A stretch of 64,000 nucleotides of DNA from Nitrospira lenta (GCA_945865525.1 CAMBDY010000012.1:1-64000); one strand, 5' to 3'; numbered from the stretch's first letter, positions 43,469-51,571 are shown. Notes: generated by a model from the sequence alone, not told the origin. Numbers and translations are program-made.

Positions 43469-44281
43469 CTAGGGATTGCTGGGTTCGAGCGGTTTGAGAA
43501 GCCGAAGCAGGAGCAAGACTGTCACGGGGATGTACATCAGCAGGCCCGTCATGCCAAGTAGCGATTCGCCGATCCAGAAGGTCACGCTGAGGTTAAAGGC
43601 CAGTACTCCATAGTACAGACCGACGCCGAGGAGGAGCTTGGTAGTGATGGAGCCATTCGTGGAGAGGGTTGGTTCTGGGAGCCGTCGGTCGAATCGAAAG
43701 TAGAGGGCGAGGGAAATCAGTCCGACTACGACCCATCCGACATAGTTTGTGAGGGGCACGCCAAAATGGGTTCCGGGGTCTGGGTAGGAGTAGATCTTAC
43801 CCAGGAACCAGCGGTCGCCACGCAAGGCGACCGGATCGATGACCATATCGATGAATGCATAAAACAACGCGGTCATGAAGAGGGCGGCCCAGCTGGTACG
43901 GGCGGAACGATCGAAGCGGAGGGTGCGAAGCCAGTTGTTGGAACGCTCAGGGGTACGCAGGAATGGGAGCAGAAAGCAGAGCGTCAGACAGTAGGCCGCA
44001 TAGAGGAGAAAGCTGAACGAGATCGAGTCCATGAAAGGGATGTTGGAGACGTAGAGTTCCTGCCCCACGGTCGCTCCGTTGTAATGGTACCAGCCGAAGG
44101 GGATGCCGTTGCGCGTGGACGAAAATTCGCAGACGAAGGCTGTGGCCCAGCTAAGTAGCCAGAATCGCCAGGTCCGCGGCCAGCCGATCAGCTTGATCGC
44201 GGCGAAGAGGAAGGCCGCCAGAAAGACGAAGACGTAGGGGCGGAAAAGGATAGTTTTAAAGAAGAGAGTCAGGAGGTCCAT
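43469..44281 (-). CDS. Carotenoid biosynthesis membrane protein, CruF-like
   Basis: A 270-residue protein with about seven or eight helices of the PF04240 family (DUF422), which includes carotenoid 1',2'-hydratase CruF and the archaeal bisanhydrobacterioruberin hydratase. Family signatures are VCEFSSTRNGIPFGWYHYNGATVGQELY (with the conserved Y, H), FYAFIDMVIDPVALRGDRWFLGKIYSYPDPGTHFGVPLTNYVGW. It probably hydrates a lycopene- or carotene-type end group. It is followed in the upstream direction by hpnA and a prenyl diphosphate synthase, consistent with isoprenoid metabolism. Confidence 0.82.
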   Translation of the reverse strand: MDLLTLFFKTILFRPYVFVFLAAFLFAAIKLIGWPRTWRFWLLSWATAFVCEFSSTRNGIPFGWYHYNGATVGQELYVSNIPFMDSISFSFLLYAAYCLTLCFLLPFLRTPERSNNWLRTLRFDRSARTSWAALFMTALFYAFIDMVIDPVALRGDRWFLGKIYSYPDPGTHFGVPLTNYVGWVVVGLISLALYFRFDRRLPEPTLSTNGSITTKLLLGVGLYYGVLAFNLSVTFWIGESLLGMTGLLMYIPVTVLLLLRLLKPLEPSNP

Positions 44282-44414
44282 AAGTCTGACGAGCAGTGAT
44301 GGGTAATGAGTGATGAGAGGGAGATGCTGGTATACGATAGCCCCCGTGTTAACCAGTGATTTTCTTGGTTTTCTTCAGACGGATTCCCCATCACTCGTCA
44401 CGCATTACGTTTGG
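44282..44414. repeat. Inverted repeat between hpnA and the CruF-like gene
   Basis: GACGAGCAGTGATGGG (44288-44303) faces CCCATCACTCGTC (44387-44399); they are complementary apart from a CA bulge. The words GTAATGAGTGATGAG and CGTCACGCATTACG extend both arms. It belongs to the same vocabulary as 15836-15912, 34576-34647 and 55305-55387. Confidence 0.5.
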
Positions 44415-45398
44415 CTACACATACTTATGGTCCCGGAACCACCGCACAGCCTTTTCGAACGCGACTTCCGTCGGCGTCTGCGGAATGCCGAGCTCTCTGA
44501 TCGCCTTGCTGCAATCGTAGTGCATTTTGTACCTCGCCATCTTGACCCCTTCAAGCGGAATGCGGGGTGGCTGGCCTGTGAAGTTGGCAATCCATTGATT
44601 GAGGTAGGCTAGGGGAAGAATCGCGAGGCGCGGCAACTTGACCGTGGGAGTCTTGACACCGGTGAGGTGGCTCAAAATCTCGAATACCTCGCGTAGCATC
44701 AAGTTCTTGTTCCCCAGAATATAGCGCTCGCCGATACGGCCCTTTTCCATTGCCAGTAGATGGCCGGCTGCCACGTCATCGACGTCCACGATATTCATCC
44801 CCGTTTCAATATAGGCAGGCATGCGGCCCTTCATGAAATCGACGATCATCTGTCCCGTCGGGGTGGGCTTCACGTCGCCTGCGCCAACCGGGGCGCTGGG
44901 GTTTACGATGACGACTGGGAGCCCCGCCTTCGCGAGTTTCAAGACTTCTTGCTCCGCTAGGTATTTGGACCGTTTGTAGTGGCCTGTCATCTGATTGAGT
45001 GAGACGGGCGTCTCTTCCGTGCCGAGCCCTCCGCCTGGCGGAAGGCCGATGGCGCCGATGGTGCTGCAGTAGACGATCCGGGCGGTGCCGACTGCCTGAG
45101 CCGCCGCCATGAGATTTTTCGTGCCGGTGACGTTGACGTCGTAGAAGATCGAGGGATCTTTGGCCCAGAGGGCATAGTGCGCGGCTACATGGTAGAGCTG
45201 CTGGCAGCCGGTGAGGGCTTTGCGTAACGACGCCTCGTCGCGTAGATCACCCTCGACTCGCTCGACGGTCAATCCCACAAGGTTTTGGACGTCGGATTCT
45301 CCGCGGGTCAAAACTCGGATGTCGCTGCCTCGGTTCACCAACGCGCGCACGACCGCGCCGCCGATAAAACCGGTTGCCCCTGTGACGAGCGCTTTCAT
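44415..45398 (-). CDS. hpnA: Hopanoid-associated sugar epimerase HpnA
   Basis: A 327-residue extended short-chain dehydrogenase. The NAD(P)-binding loop is TGATGFIGGAVVRAL, with the later catalytic pair YKRSK (YxxxK) and CSTIGAIGLPPGGG. Segments HVAAHYALWAKDPSIFYDVNVTGTKNLMAAA and MNIVDVDDVAAGHLLAMEKGRIGERYILGN are characteristic of HpnA (TIGR03466). HpnA is encoded with hopanoid genes in many bacteria; its exact step in side-chain elaboration is not settled. No squalene-hopene cyclase is in the window. Confidence 0.88.
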   Translation of the reverse strand: MKALVTGATGFIGGAVVRALVNRGSDIRVLTRGESDVQNLVGLTVERVEGDLRDEASLRKALTGCQQLYHVAAHYALWAKDPSIFYDVNVTGTKNLMAAAQAVGTARIVYCSTIGAIGLPPGGGLGTEETPVSLNQMTGHYKRSKYLAEQEVLKLAKAGLPVVIVNPSAPVGAGDVKPTPTGQMIVDFMKGRMPAYIETGMNIVDVDDVAAGHLLAMEKGRIGERYILGNKNLMLREVFEILSHLTGVKTPTVKLPRLAILPLAYLNQWIANFTGQPPRIPLEGVKMARYKMHYDCSKAIRELGIPQTPTEVAFEKAVRWFRDHKYV

Positions 45399-45504
45399 CT
45401 TACAGGCGCAAAGCGTGAAACGTGAAGGGTCAAACGTTGGGACGGGGATCGATTGTCGAGTGGAATGCGCATGGGCTTCACGGGATACGTTTCACGAACG
45501 ACGA
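45399..45504. repeat. Inverted repeat between the prenyl synthase gene and hpnA
   Basis: CGTGAAACGT (45414-45423) and ACGTTTCACG (45487-45496) are perfect 10-bp inverted copies, joined by further TTCACG/CGTGAA words. Related words are seen at 22183-22255. Confidence 0.55.
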
Positions 45505-46395
45505 TTAGTTTTTTCGCGAAGTGATATAGCGCGCAATTTCGCTGAGCGGTTCGGCAGCTGGGCCGAATGAGGCGAGGCGCGTGATCGCGCGGGCCACACA
45601 GTCGTCCGCCAGCTTTTTGGCCCCCTCGGCCCCGTAGAACGTTGGGTAGGTTTTCTTGCCCCGTTCCGCGTCGGTGTTGGGATTTTTTCCCAGTTCCTCG
45701 CGTGTCCCCGTCACGTTGAGCACATCGTCCGCAATTTGAAAGGCCAGTCCGACATCCTCAGCATAACTCGTGAGGTCGTTCAGTTGACGGTCGGTCGCGC
45801 CGCCGGCAATGGCGCCCATCCGTACCGCGGCACGGATCAACATGCCGGTTTTATGTTTATGGATATTTTGGAGCGTGACGAGATCAATATCTATGTTTTC
45901 AGCTTGGATGTCGAAGACTTGCCCCCCTACCATCCCCAGGCTCCCCGATCCGTAGGCCAGCTCTTGAATCAGCCGTATTTGACGGGCTGGGTCGCAGCCT
46001 TTCATGAGATCAGGACGGCTGCAGAGATCAAAGGCCATCGTCAGCAGAGCATCCCCTGCGAGGATTGCCATGGCGTCGCCATAGACCTTGTGGTTCGTCG
46101 GTTTCCCTCGGCGGAAATCGTCATTGTCCATCGCGGGTAGGTCGTCGTGAATCAGGGAGTAGGTATGGATCAGCTCCAGCGAGCAGGCGATGGGCATGAG
46201 TCCCGGCGCTGGCTGCCCGATCGCCTCTGCCGCGGCTATGGCCAAGATCGGGCGGACGCGCTTTCCTCCCACCATGAGGCTGTATTTCATGCTGTCGTGG
46301 AGCGTGCTAGGCGGCGTGGTGGCGCTGGGTATGACGGAATCCAGGAACCGATCCACGTTGTTCCGCTTCTGTTCGAGGTAATCTTTGATGTTCAT
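45505..46395 (-). CDS. ispA: Polyprenyl (farnesyl/geranylgeranyl) diphosphate synthase
   Basis: A 296-residue all-trans prenyltransferase. The first aspartate-rich motif is LIHTYSLIHDDLPAMDNDDFRRGKPT (DDxxxxD), and the second is FQIADDVLNVTG (DDxxD-like), with GGKRVRP upstream and KTYPTFYG near the end. The tyrosine-serine pair just before the first motif resembles IspA-type short-chain enzymes, giving FPP or GGPP for hopanoids, carotenoids and quinones. The ATG at 46395 is preferred over an upstream opening; a TTGACA promoter lies at 46463-46468. First gene of the isoprenoid group. Confidence 0.9.
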   Translation of the reverse strand: MNIKDYLEQKRNNVDRFLDSVIPSATTPPSTLHDSMKYSLMVGGKRVRPILAIAAAEAIGQPAPGLMPIACSLELIHTYSLIHDDLPAMDNDDFRRGKPTNHKVYGDAMAILAGDALLTMAFDLCSRPDLMKGCDPARQIRLIQELAYGSGSLGMVGGQVFDIQAENIDIDLVTLQNIHKHKTGMLIRAAVRMGAIAGGATDRQLNDLTSYAEDVGLAFQIADDVLNVTGTREELGKNPNTDAERGKKTYPTFYGAEGAKKLADDCVARAITRLASFGPAAEPLSEIARYITSRKN

Positions 46396-46439
46396 GGGGG
46401 TGAAGCGCGAGTTGTGTGACGGGCTGTGGGTCGGCGCGG

Positions 46440-46468
46440 AGCGTAACAAAAGGTCTGGAGGCTGTCAA
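46440..46468 (-). promoter_or_regulatory. Candidate promoter of the prenyl synthase gene
   Basis: Perfect TTGACA (46463-46468, minus strand), 17-nt spacer and TACGCT (46440-46445, weak). The leader to the ATG at 46395 would be about 38 nt. Confidence 0.42.
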
Positions 46469-46513
46469 ACGAAACAGACAGTGTGCGCCGAGGGAGCTGC
46501 CTGTACGCACCTC

Positions 46514-46543
46514 TTGCCTCTCGTCGTTTGCCTTCGCTATACT
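46514..46543 (+). promoter_or_regulatory. Promoter of the PHD-like zinc-finger gene
   Basis: TTGCCT (46514-46519), 18-nt spacer, TATACT (46538-46543). The ATG at 46551 follows after 7 nt and there is no ribosome site, so the transcript is probably leaderless. Confidence 0.5.
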
Positions 46544-46550
46544 CCCTTCC

Positions 46551-46838
46551 ATGAGTATTAGAAAAGCGGGTGGAGATTGGGAGCCGATGTTGTTGGGGAT
46601 TGAGCCTCGCAACTGCAAGGTCTGCAAGGGGGGGCTCTATCGCAATAAAACGTTTTTCTCTGGCGGGTGGTCTCGCTGCACCCTGTGCGATGAGTTCGTC
46701 CATTACAGCTGCCTAGCCAGCGGCAAAGTGGCCTTTCTTAAAGTCCGCCCCCGCGTGTGCAAGGCTTGCCGCAGCGCCCACGAGGGCAGTTCCTCTCTTT
46801 CTCCGAAGGAAGAGACTTCCGTGGCTGTTGGATCGTGA
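46551..46838 (+). CDS. Small protein with a C4HC3 (PHD/RING-like) zinc-finger pattern
   Basis: A 95-residue protein whose middle shows Cys22-x2-Cys25-x17-Cys43-x2-Cys46-x4-His51-x2-Cys54-x15-Cys70-x2-Cys73. This order and spacing fits the PHD finger consensus (C4HC3) and could bind two zinc ions in a cross-brace. The protein continues with a short polar tail. No other domain is visible. Bacterial proteins of this type are mostly uncharacterized; whether this is a true PHD homologue or a convergent treble-clef pair needs structure comparison. Its stop overlaps the GTG start of the next gene (GTGA). Confidence 0.72.
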   Translation: MSIRKAGGDWEPMLLGIEPRNCKVCKGGLYRNKTFFSGGWSRCTLCDEFVHYSCLASGKVAFLKVRPRVCKACRSAHEGSSSLSPKEETSVAVGS

Positions 46839-47170
46839 CTCCTAGTTCACAGCCCAGTCCGGTGAAAACACGTCCGGGCTGGCATGCCTTTTTTTCTAAT
46901 TCAGTCCGCGTTGTTTTGGCGCCGACGATTCTCCTCTTTAGTGGATATTTCACGGCAAACTTCATCGCCAGCGGTGCCTACACTTGGCCGCGCACAAGCA
47001 GGACGTTGGCGCTGACCCTCACCGTGCTGATTCTCTCCCGTGAATTCGTTTACAAGGAGCACCTGTCGCGCAACGGGTCGCCGGACCGCGCCAGGTCGGC
47101 AGTGCTCTATTTCTGTGTGCTCCCGTATATCGTCGGCCTCTTGGTCATGCTGGCCCTCTGGGCTTTGTAG
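46835..47170 (+). CDS. Small membrane protein of unknown function
   Basis: A 111-residue protein starting at a GTG that overlaps the previous stop. Hydrophobic segments lie at about residues 25-45 (VVLAPTILLFSGYFTANFIA), 52-70 (LALTLTVLILSREFVY) and 85-110 (AVLYFCVLPYIVGLLVMLALWAL). A basic loop (KEHLSRNGSPDRARS) separates the second and third. I do not recognize the family. Coupling to the zinc-finger gene by overlapping stop and start suggests a joint role. Confidence 0.6.
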   Translation: MTPSSQPSPVKTRPGWHAFFSNSVRVVLAPTILLFSGYFTANFIASGAYTWPRTSRTLALTLTVLILSREFVYKEHLSRNGSPDRARSAVLYFCVLPYIVGLLVMLALWAL

Positions 47171-47200
47171 CAAGTCCATCGTTTCGGCGTGAGGAATCTG

Positions 47201-47569
47201 ATGGCAGAGATAATTCGCGGCGGAGCCTTTCTTCAGCAATGTTGGTCCGTGCATCCGCTCTGTCTCACGGTCAAACGCGTCGAGCCGGAGCGCATCGTGG
47301 TGGTGACGTGCAGTTCGTGCCGCATGGTTCATCGGGTAACCACCGACGCGATCACCAGGCAGGTACCGGCAGCTGGGCCTGCCTCACCTGATCCGGGGTC
47401 TGCGGTGCACGATGGGCTCGCGGGACTCAAGGCCTGTATGGGCACTCATATGTCGGCCTTGTCGGTCTGTGCAATGGACGTGTTTCAAGACGCGCTGTGG
47501 GTCCGGTGTGCGGACTGTCGGGTGCAGTACGACTTGACGGTCTCCCAGTTCGAAACGCAGCAGAAGTAG
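47201..47569 (+). CDS. Small protein with two CxxC knuckles
   Basis: A 122-residue protein with CSSC near residue 38 (RIVVVTCSSCRMVHRV) and CADC near residue 106 (ALWVRCADCRVQYDL), which together could form one zinc ribbon. Two further single cysteines and a Pro/Ala-rich linker lie between. The ATG is supported by GAGGAA 4-5 nt upstream. Function unknown. It follows the zinc-finger and membrane protein genes by 30 nt. Confidence 0.62.
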   Translation: MAEIIRGGAFLQQCWSVHPLCLTVKRVEPERIVVVTCSSCRMVHRVTTDAITRQVPAAGPASPDPGSAVHDGLAGLKACMGTHMSALSVCAMDVFQDALWVRCADCRVQYDLTVSQFETQQK

Positions 47570-47610
47570 CGCCGCACACGTCGCCCTGTTCATCCAGCCT
47601 ATTGATAGCC

Positions 47611-48225
47611 ATGTCGTTACCTTTTACAGATAAAGAAGCGGCCTTGCTCGCCGATCAGCAGTTCTTTTATGCGAAGGCGAAGATCATGGCCAAGGTGCGG
47701 CATGATCTCGTCCTCACTCATGCGGCATTGAAAGAGGCGGTCACGTCGGTTTCGCTCGTGACTCCACCGAATTTCAATCCTGCCAATTGCCAATTCGTGA
47801 AGGGGGAGCATCTCGAGCTCTTCCCCTATCAATATCTAGACTTCCCAAAACATTTTCATGACTCGAACGTCTTTGCCTTCCGGACGCTCTTTTGGTGGGG
47901 GCACCATGTTGTCTGTGCCTTGATGTTGGAGGGGGAGGGGATCAAGCGGCACAAGGCTCGGATCGTAGACCGGTTTCATCAGCTTGCCGGGCAGGGGCTG
48001 GAACTGTCGCTGGCGCCGACTCTATGGGAATGGAAGCGCGGCGAGGGGTATACCCTACCGATCACTCATGATCGCAAGGCGCAGATTGCCGCGGTGCTGG
48101 CCGAACGGTCATTTTTGAAGATCGTCCGTTTCCTGCCTTTCACCGATCCAAGGATTCAAGCCGGTCAGGCGCCGGAGTTCAGCCGCGAGACCTTTCGTGC
48201 CATTCTCCCTATTGTGACTCGCTAG
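47611..48225 (+). CDS. Conserved-looking protein of unknown function
   Basis: A 204-residue soluble protein beginning MSLPFTDKEAALLADQQFFY. It contains an aromatic-rich middle (EHLELFPYQYLDFPKHFHDSNVFAFRTLFWWGHHVVC) and no obvious catalytic motif or membrane helix. Codon use and length argue for a real gene. I do not recognize it. It is 41 nt behind the two-knuckle gene on the same strand. Confidence 0.6.
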   Translation: MSLPFTDKEAALLADQQFFYAKAKIMAKVRHDLVLTHAALKEAVTSVSLVTPPNFNPANCQFVKGEHLELFPYQYLDFPKHFHDSNVFAFRTLFWWGHHVVCALMLEGEGIKRHKARIVDRFHQLAGQGLELSLAPTLWEWKRGEGYTLPITHDRKAQIAAVLAERSFLKIVRFLPFTDPRIQAGQAPEFSRETFRAILPIVTR

Positions 48226-48406
48226 GCAGGTAAGACGTTAAAGGTGAATGCTGAAAGGTGGGACGGGCATGGGCTCTTTTGCCAAAACCTTTCAGATCTG
48301 ACGTTCTCGGTTCGGTATCCTCGTTGTGCTGTGTTTGTCTCTCGTGTAGTACTTGGGTAAACTAGGCTGCTTGAAGGGTGAGGCGTTGAATTGCAAGGAG
48401 ACGAAT

Positions 48407-49063
48407 GTGGAAAAAATAAAAATGAGACGACCGAGTGTGGGTATTTTATTCGTGGCAAGTCTGTTGATTGGTGCTGGGTGCGCCGGGACTGGACAGACGG
48501 TGCATTTGGATGTGCCGCAGAAACAGGCGGCAGCTCTGTCCCTGGATCCGGCGGTCCGCATCGTCATAGAGCCGTTTGACGACCGGAGGGCCGAGAAAAC
48601 CCGCCTTGGTCTGCGCACCCACTTATGGGGTGGGGTTACCTACTTCGATTTGGCAGGGGAGCGGCCGGGGGTGGTGCTCGCCCAGGCCCTTGCAGATCGC
48701 TTGAGCACGCGTGGGTGGAAGGATCGGGCCTGGACGGTGCGGGTGGCCTCCAGCGTGGGGGCGACTACGTCGCAGGATGCCGATATCGTCATCAGCGGGC
48801 AGCTGCTCGATTTTTCAGCCAACGCCAAGAGCCGGGTCTTTTCGACGGTGGTGAACACTAGCAGCAAGCTGGTGATCACGGCGAGGAACCTCAGTGATCA
48901 GAGCACAACGACCAGGAATGTCGAGGGCTCACAGCGCGGCACCCTGTTCTGGTTTTGCGACGAGGACGTTCAGCTCTTATTGGCGGCCACCCTGAAAGAC
49001 GACTTCGACCGCTATCTCGCTGACACCAAGATTGAACAGAAGGCTGTGCGGACGGCCCGGTAA
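48407..49063 (+). CDS. Lipoprotein, YajG-like
   Basis: A 218-residue protein with an N-terminal signal ending in a lipobox LLIGAGC, so it should be lipidated at that Cys. The mature part (VRIVIEPFDDRRAEK..., LAQALADRLSTRGWKD, ADIVISGQLLDFSANAKS, KLVITARNLSDQST) resembles YajG-type lipoproteins, which have no settled function. The GTG at 48407 has AAGGAG 6 nt upstream and is preferred to the internal ATG at 48422. Confidence 0.72.
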   Translation: MEKIKMRRPSVGILFVASLLIGAGCAGTGQTVHLDVPQKQAAALSLDPAVRIVIEPFDDRRAEKTRLGLRTHLWGGVTYFDLAGERPGVVLAQALADRLSTRGWKDRAWTVRVASSVGATTSQDADIVISGQLLDFSANAKSRVFSTVVNTSSKLVITARNLSDQSTTTRNVEGSQRGTLFWFCDEDVQLLLAATLKDDFDRYLADTKIEQKAVRTAR

Positions 49064-49089
49064 TGGGCTAAGGGGAGAGATGATCCACC

Positions 49090-50151
49090 GTGCGTGAACG
49101 TCGTTGGGAAACGACGATTCCACTGACTTTCGGGCAGGTACTCGCCATCGGCGAACGGCTGGCTACGTTAGGACTCAAGCCCGCGGTCCCCTCGAAGGAC
49201 GTCATCTGTTACATCGAAGAATGGACGGTTGAGGCGCCGGAGGATTTCGACCAGCTGGACGCCTGGTCGACGGAAGATGCGACGCTGATCCATGTCCGGG
49301 AAGGGTGGCGCAGCGACTTCTTCCTTCTGGCGGGGGCCTACCACACTATCTATCAGCGTTATCAGGACGTCGGGACCTACTGTTCAATCAGCCATCCTTG
49401 GCGTATTCGCGATTCGTTGCGGCTGCACAGTCCCCGCAGTATGTTCTGGCTGGGGTTTCGTCATGCCCATTCGTTTATCCGCGTGCGGCTTCAGACGCAC
49501 GAGGTGATCACCCCTGGTGAGACGCGCGGCGATATCGAGCGGGGTCAATGGCTGGAAGAGCGGCGGGCAGCGTTTCTTGAAGCGATCACCGTGCTGGAGC
49601 TTCCCGTTGAGACCTCGGTGGAGAAGCAGCAGCTGATCTTGCGTCCGGTCGATCTCTCTGCGCCTTTCTTCTGCTCCTGGCCCGATGCCTTCGGGCCCTG
49701 TCAGTTCGAGTACAACACGGCAGATGCCTATGAGTTCCTGGTGCCGGCCAGTAAGCTCGCTGCAACGTGTACCGCTGAACCAGCCAGCGTCCGGGCCTAT
49801 CTGACGGGCTTTTCCGAGGATGCGTTGGTGGACTTCCAATCGATTGATCCCACGGCCCGCTTCGTCTACCGCTGTTCGGTGCATTGTGTGCTCGATGATC
49901 TGCCGGAGCTCCGATCCGTGATTGAACCAGACGGCCGCCTCTACAGCACCCTCTGCGAGTTCCAAACGCACGAACTGCTTCCTAGTGAAGAGGATGCATC
50001 CGCCATTATCGGGATCGTCGGCAATGAGGCGGGATTTCATATTGAGATCCGCCTGAATCGGGCGCCGCTGAGTGAGGAGCGGATGACCGTTTGGTTAGAG
50101 CAGTTGATTGGGTATCCGGTGGCGTACGCCCCGTTACCCCCCTTCATCTAG
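49090..50151 (+). CDS. Protein of unknown function, 353 residues
   Basis: A soluble protein with GTG start and AGGGGAGAG about 9 nt upstream. Acidic and aromatic throughout, e.g. DATLIHVREGWRSDFFLLAGAYHTIYQRY and FYSTLCEF-like stretches, with several single cysteines (SAPFFCSWPDAFGPCQFEY). No signal peptide, membrane helix or known catalytic motif was found. The last part (NEAGFHIEIRLNRAPLSEERMTVWLEQLIGYPVAY) has a regular alpha/beta feel. I cannot assign a family. Confidence 0.6.
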   Translation: MRERRWETTIPLTFGQVLAIGERLATLGLKPAVPSKDVICYIEEWTVEAPEDFDQLDAWSTEDATLIHVREGWRSDFFLLAGAYHTIYQRYQDVGTYCSISHPWRIRDSLRLHSPRSMFWLGFRHAHSFIRVRLQTHEVITPGETRGDIERGQWLEERRAAFLEAITVLELPVETSVEKQQLILRPVDLSAPFFCSWPDAFGPCQFEYNTADAYEFLVPASKLAATCTAEPASVRAYLTGFSEDALVDFQSIDPTARFVYRCSVHCVLDDLPELRSVIEPDGRLYSTLCEFQTHELLPSEEDASAIIGIVGNEAGFHIEIRLNRAPLSEERMTVWLEQLIGYPVAYAPLPPFI

Positions 50152-50386
50152 CAGAAGGCTAAACCCGTTCGCCAGCCTAGAAACGATGAACGATGAACAA
50201 AGAAACCACTTCCATCTTGGCATTTTGCATTCCCCATTGACCGCTCGAAGTTCGCTTGTAGCAGCTTCATTGGATGATTGTTTTGAGCGGTCCGTGTGAA
50301 GGACGGGACGATGCAGTACTTTTTGGGACGGTAGGTCGTGGCGTGGTAGTCGTGACAGGTTTACTTTTAGAGGAAGGATTGCCCCT

Positions 50387-50743
50387 ATGAGACAATTAGC
50401 TCCTTGTCCCGCAAGTCCTAACTGTGTGTCGACGCAGGCCCATGACGAGGGCCATACCATTGTGCCTTTTCGCTACAGAAAGGCCAGGGTTGACGCGAAA
50501 GAGGCGCTGAAGGGGATTGTCCAATCCCTTCCCCGCACTAAGCTGGTGGAGGAAGACGAGAGCTACCTCCATTATGAATTTACCAGCCTGTGGCTGGGAT
50601 TCGTGGACGATGTGGAGTTTGTGTTCGACGACGAGGCGACGACGGTTCATTTCCGGTCTGCGTCCCGGATCGGGTATCGTGATTTCGGGGTCAACCGCCA
50701 GAGGATGGAAGGGATTCGGACGTTCGTCGAGGGAAAACTGTAA
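50387..50743 (+). CDS. DUF1499-family protein
   Basis: A 118-residue protein with the DUF1499 hallmarks: CPASPNCVSTQAHDEGHTIVPF at the N-terminus (the CP.SPNCVS motif), then HYEFTSLWLGFVDDVEFVFDDEATTVHFRSASRIGYRDFGVNRQRMEGIR. The family is widespread in bacteria and algae but its function is unknown. AGAGGAAGGA lies shortly before the ATG. The upstream 235-bp gap shows only short ATGAAC repeats. Confidence 0.87.
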   Translation: MRQLAPCPASPNCVSTQAHDEGHTIVPFRYRKARVDAKEALKGIVQSLPRTKLVEEDESYLHYEFTSLWLGFVDDVEFVFDDEATTVHFRSASRIGYRDFGVNRQRMEGIRTFVEGKL

Positions 50744-50758
50744 CGTTTAGCCGGAAGG

Positions 50759-50956
50759 TCAATGGGCCGGGGCCGCCGGCTTGGGGCCTCGCCTGATCGT
50801 ATGTTGAAACACGCAGGTGGGGCAGGTGTAATGCACGAATTGCCCGCTGGCGACCAGCCGTTTCCGCATGGCGACCTTGCACCAGGTGCAGAGGCGGTCT
50901 GGGAGGTCAGCTGGCGACTGGGTCGAGATTAGATCTGAGGGAATGCGTGTAGCCAT
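50759..50956 (-). CDS. Small zinc-ribbon protein
   Basis: A 65-residue protein with CTWC (LPDRLCTWCKVAMRKRLVAS) and CPTC (FVHYTCPTCVFQHTIRRG), a classic one-zinc ribbon. The basic C-terminal tail suggests nucleic acid or protein contact. The ATG at 50956 sits 6 nt after a -10 box with a perfect TTGACA further upstream, supporting this start over a longer frame. Function unknown. Confidence 0.65.
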   Translation of the reverse strand: MATRIPSDLISTQSPADLPDRLCTWCKVAMRKRLVASGQFVHYTCPTCVFQHTIRRGPKPAAPAH

Positions 50957-50962
50957 GGCGGC

Positions 50963-50992
50963 ATTCTCTCCGACCGTCGAGAACCTTGTCAA
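50963..50992 (-). promoter_or_regulatory. Promoter of the zinc-ribbon gene
   Basis: Perfect TTGACA (50987-50992, minus strand), 18-nt spacer, GAGAAT (50963-50968). The ATG at 50956 follows after 6 nt, another leaderless-type layout. Confidence 0.5.
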
Positions 50993-51043
50993 TCGACCGA
51001 GGGACCCTGGAGCGTCTCGTGTAAAAAAAGTTTCGTCATCCTC

Positions 51044-51071
51044 TTGTGAGGCGGAAAAATCGTGGTATAGT
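51044..51071 (+). promoter_or_regulatory. Candidate promoter of the SpeD-like gene
   Basis: TTGTGA (51044-51049), 16-nt spacer, TATAGT (51066-51071). The leader to the ATG at 51131 would be about 53 nt. Confidence 0.5.
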
Positions 51072-51130
51072 TCGGCCGAGTAATTTACCGTCACAGTTTT
51101 CACCCTCCTAATAGAAAGGTGTCACCCTTT

Positions 51131-51571
51131 ATGAATAGCTCGGCCGGTTCCGAGTCCGCGATCTTTCCATCTGAGTCCCCAGCCGCTGCCTCGATTGCCC
51201 CCCAAGAGATGGTGGGAGAGGGGAAAGCGTGGGGACTGTGCACCTCCGTCGACCTTCAAGATTGCAATCCCGATCTTATTCGTAACGCCGACCATATTCG
51301 CCGCTATGTCGTAGAGCTCTGTGCCCTGATCGGCATGAAGCGTTTTGGCGAGTGCCAGGTCGTCGATTTTGGTTCAGGTCGGGTCGCCGGCTATTCCATG
51401 GTACAGCTGATCTCGACGTCGTTGATCAGCGGCCATTTTGCGAATGATACGAATAACGCGTATCTCGATATTTTTAGTTGTAAGGGCTATGACCCTGCCG
51501 TTGTCGAGACGTTCTCTAAAGACTTTTTTGGCGCGCGTCGCAGCACCGCAACGGTGACGCTCCGATACTAG
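51131..51571 (+). CDS. SpeD-family (AdoMet decarboxylase-like) pyruvoyl enzyme homologue
   Basis: A 146-residue protein. The first 35 residues are a polar extension; the rest aligns with bacterial AdoMet decarboxylase. The self-cleaving serine (Ser63 in Thermotoga) corresponds to Ser97 in LISTSLISGH, the catalytic His68 to His102, and Cys83 to Cys117 in YLDIFSCKGYDP; the spacings 5 and 15 are the same as in SpeD. The substrate motif HTWPE after the histidine is replaced by HFAND, so AdoMet may not be the substrate. Some SpeD homologues are known to decarboxylate arginine or ornithine. No spermidine synthase is next to it. Start ATG at 51131 with AAAGG upstream. Confidence 0.75.
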   Translation: MNSSAGSESAIFPSESPAAASIAPQEMVGEGKAWGLCTSVDLQDCNPDLIRNADHIRRYVVELCALIGMKRFGECQVVDFGSGRVAGYSMVQLISTSLISGHFANDTNNAYLDIFSCKGYDPAVVETFSKDFFGARRSTATVTLRY

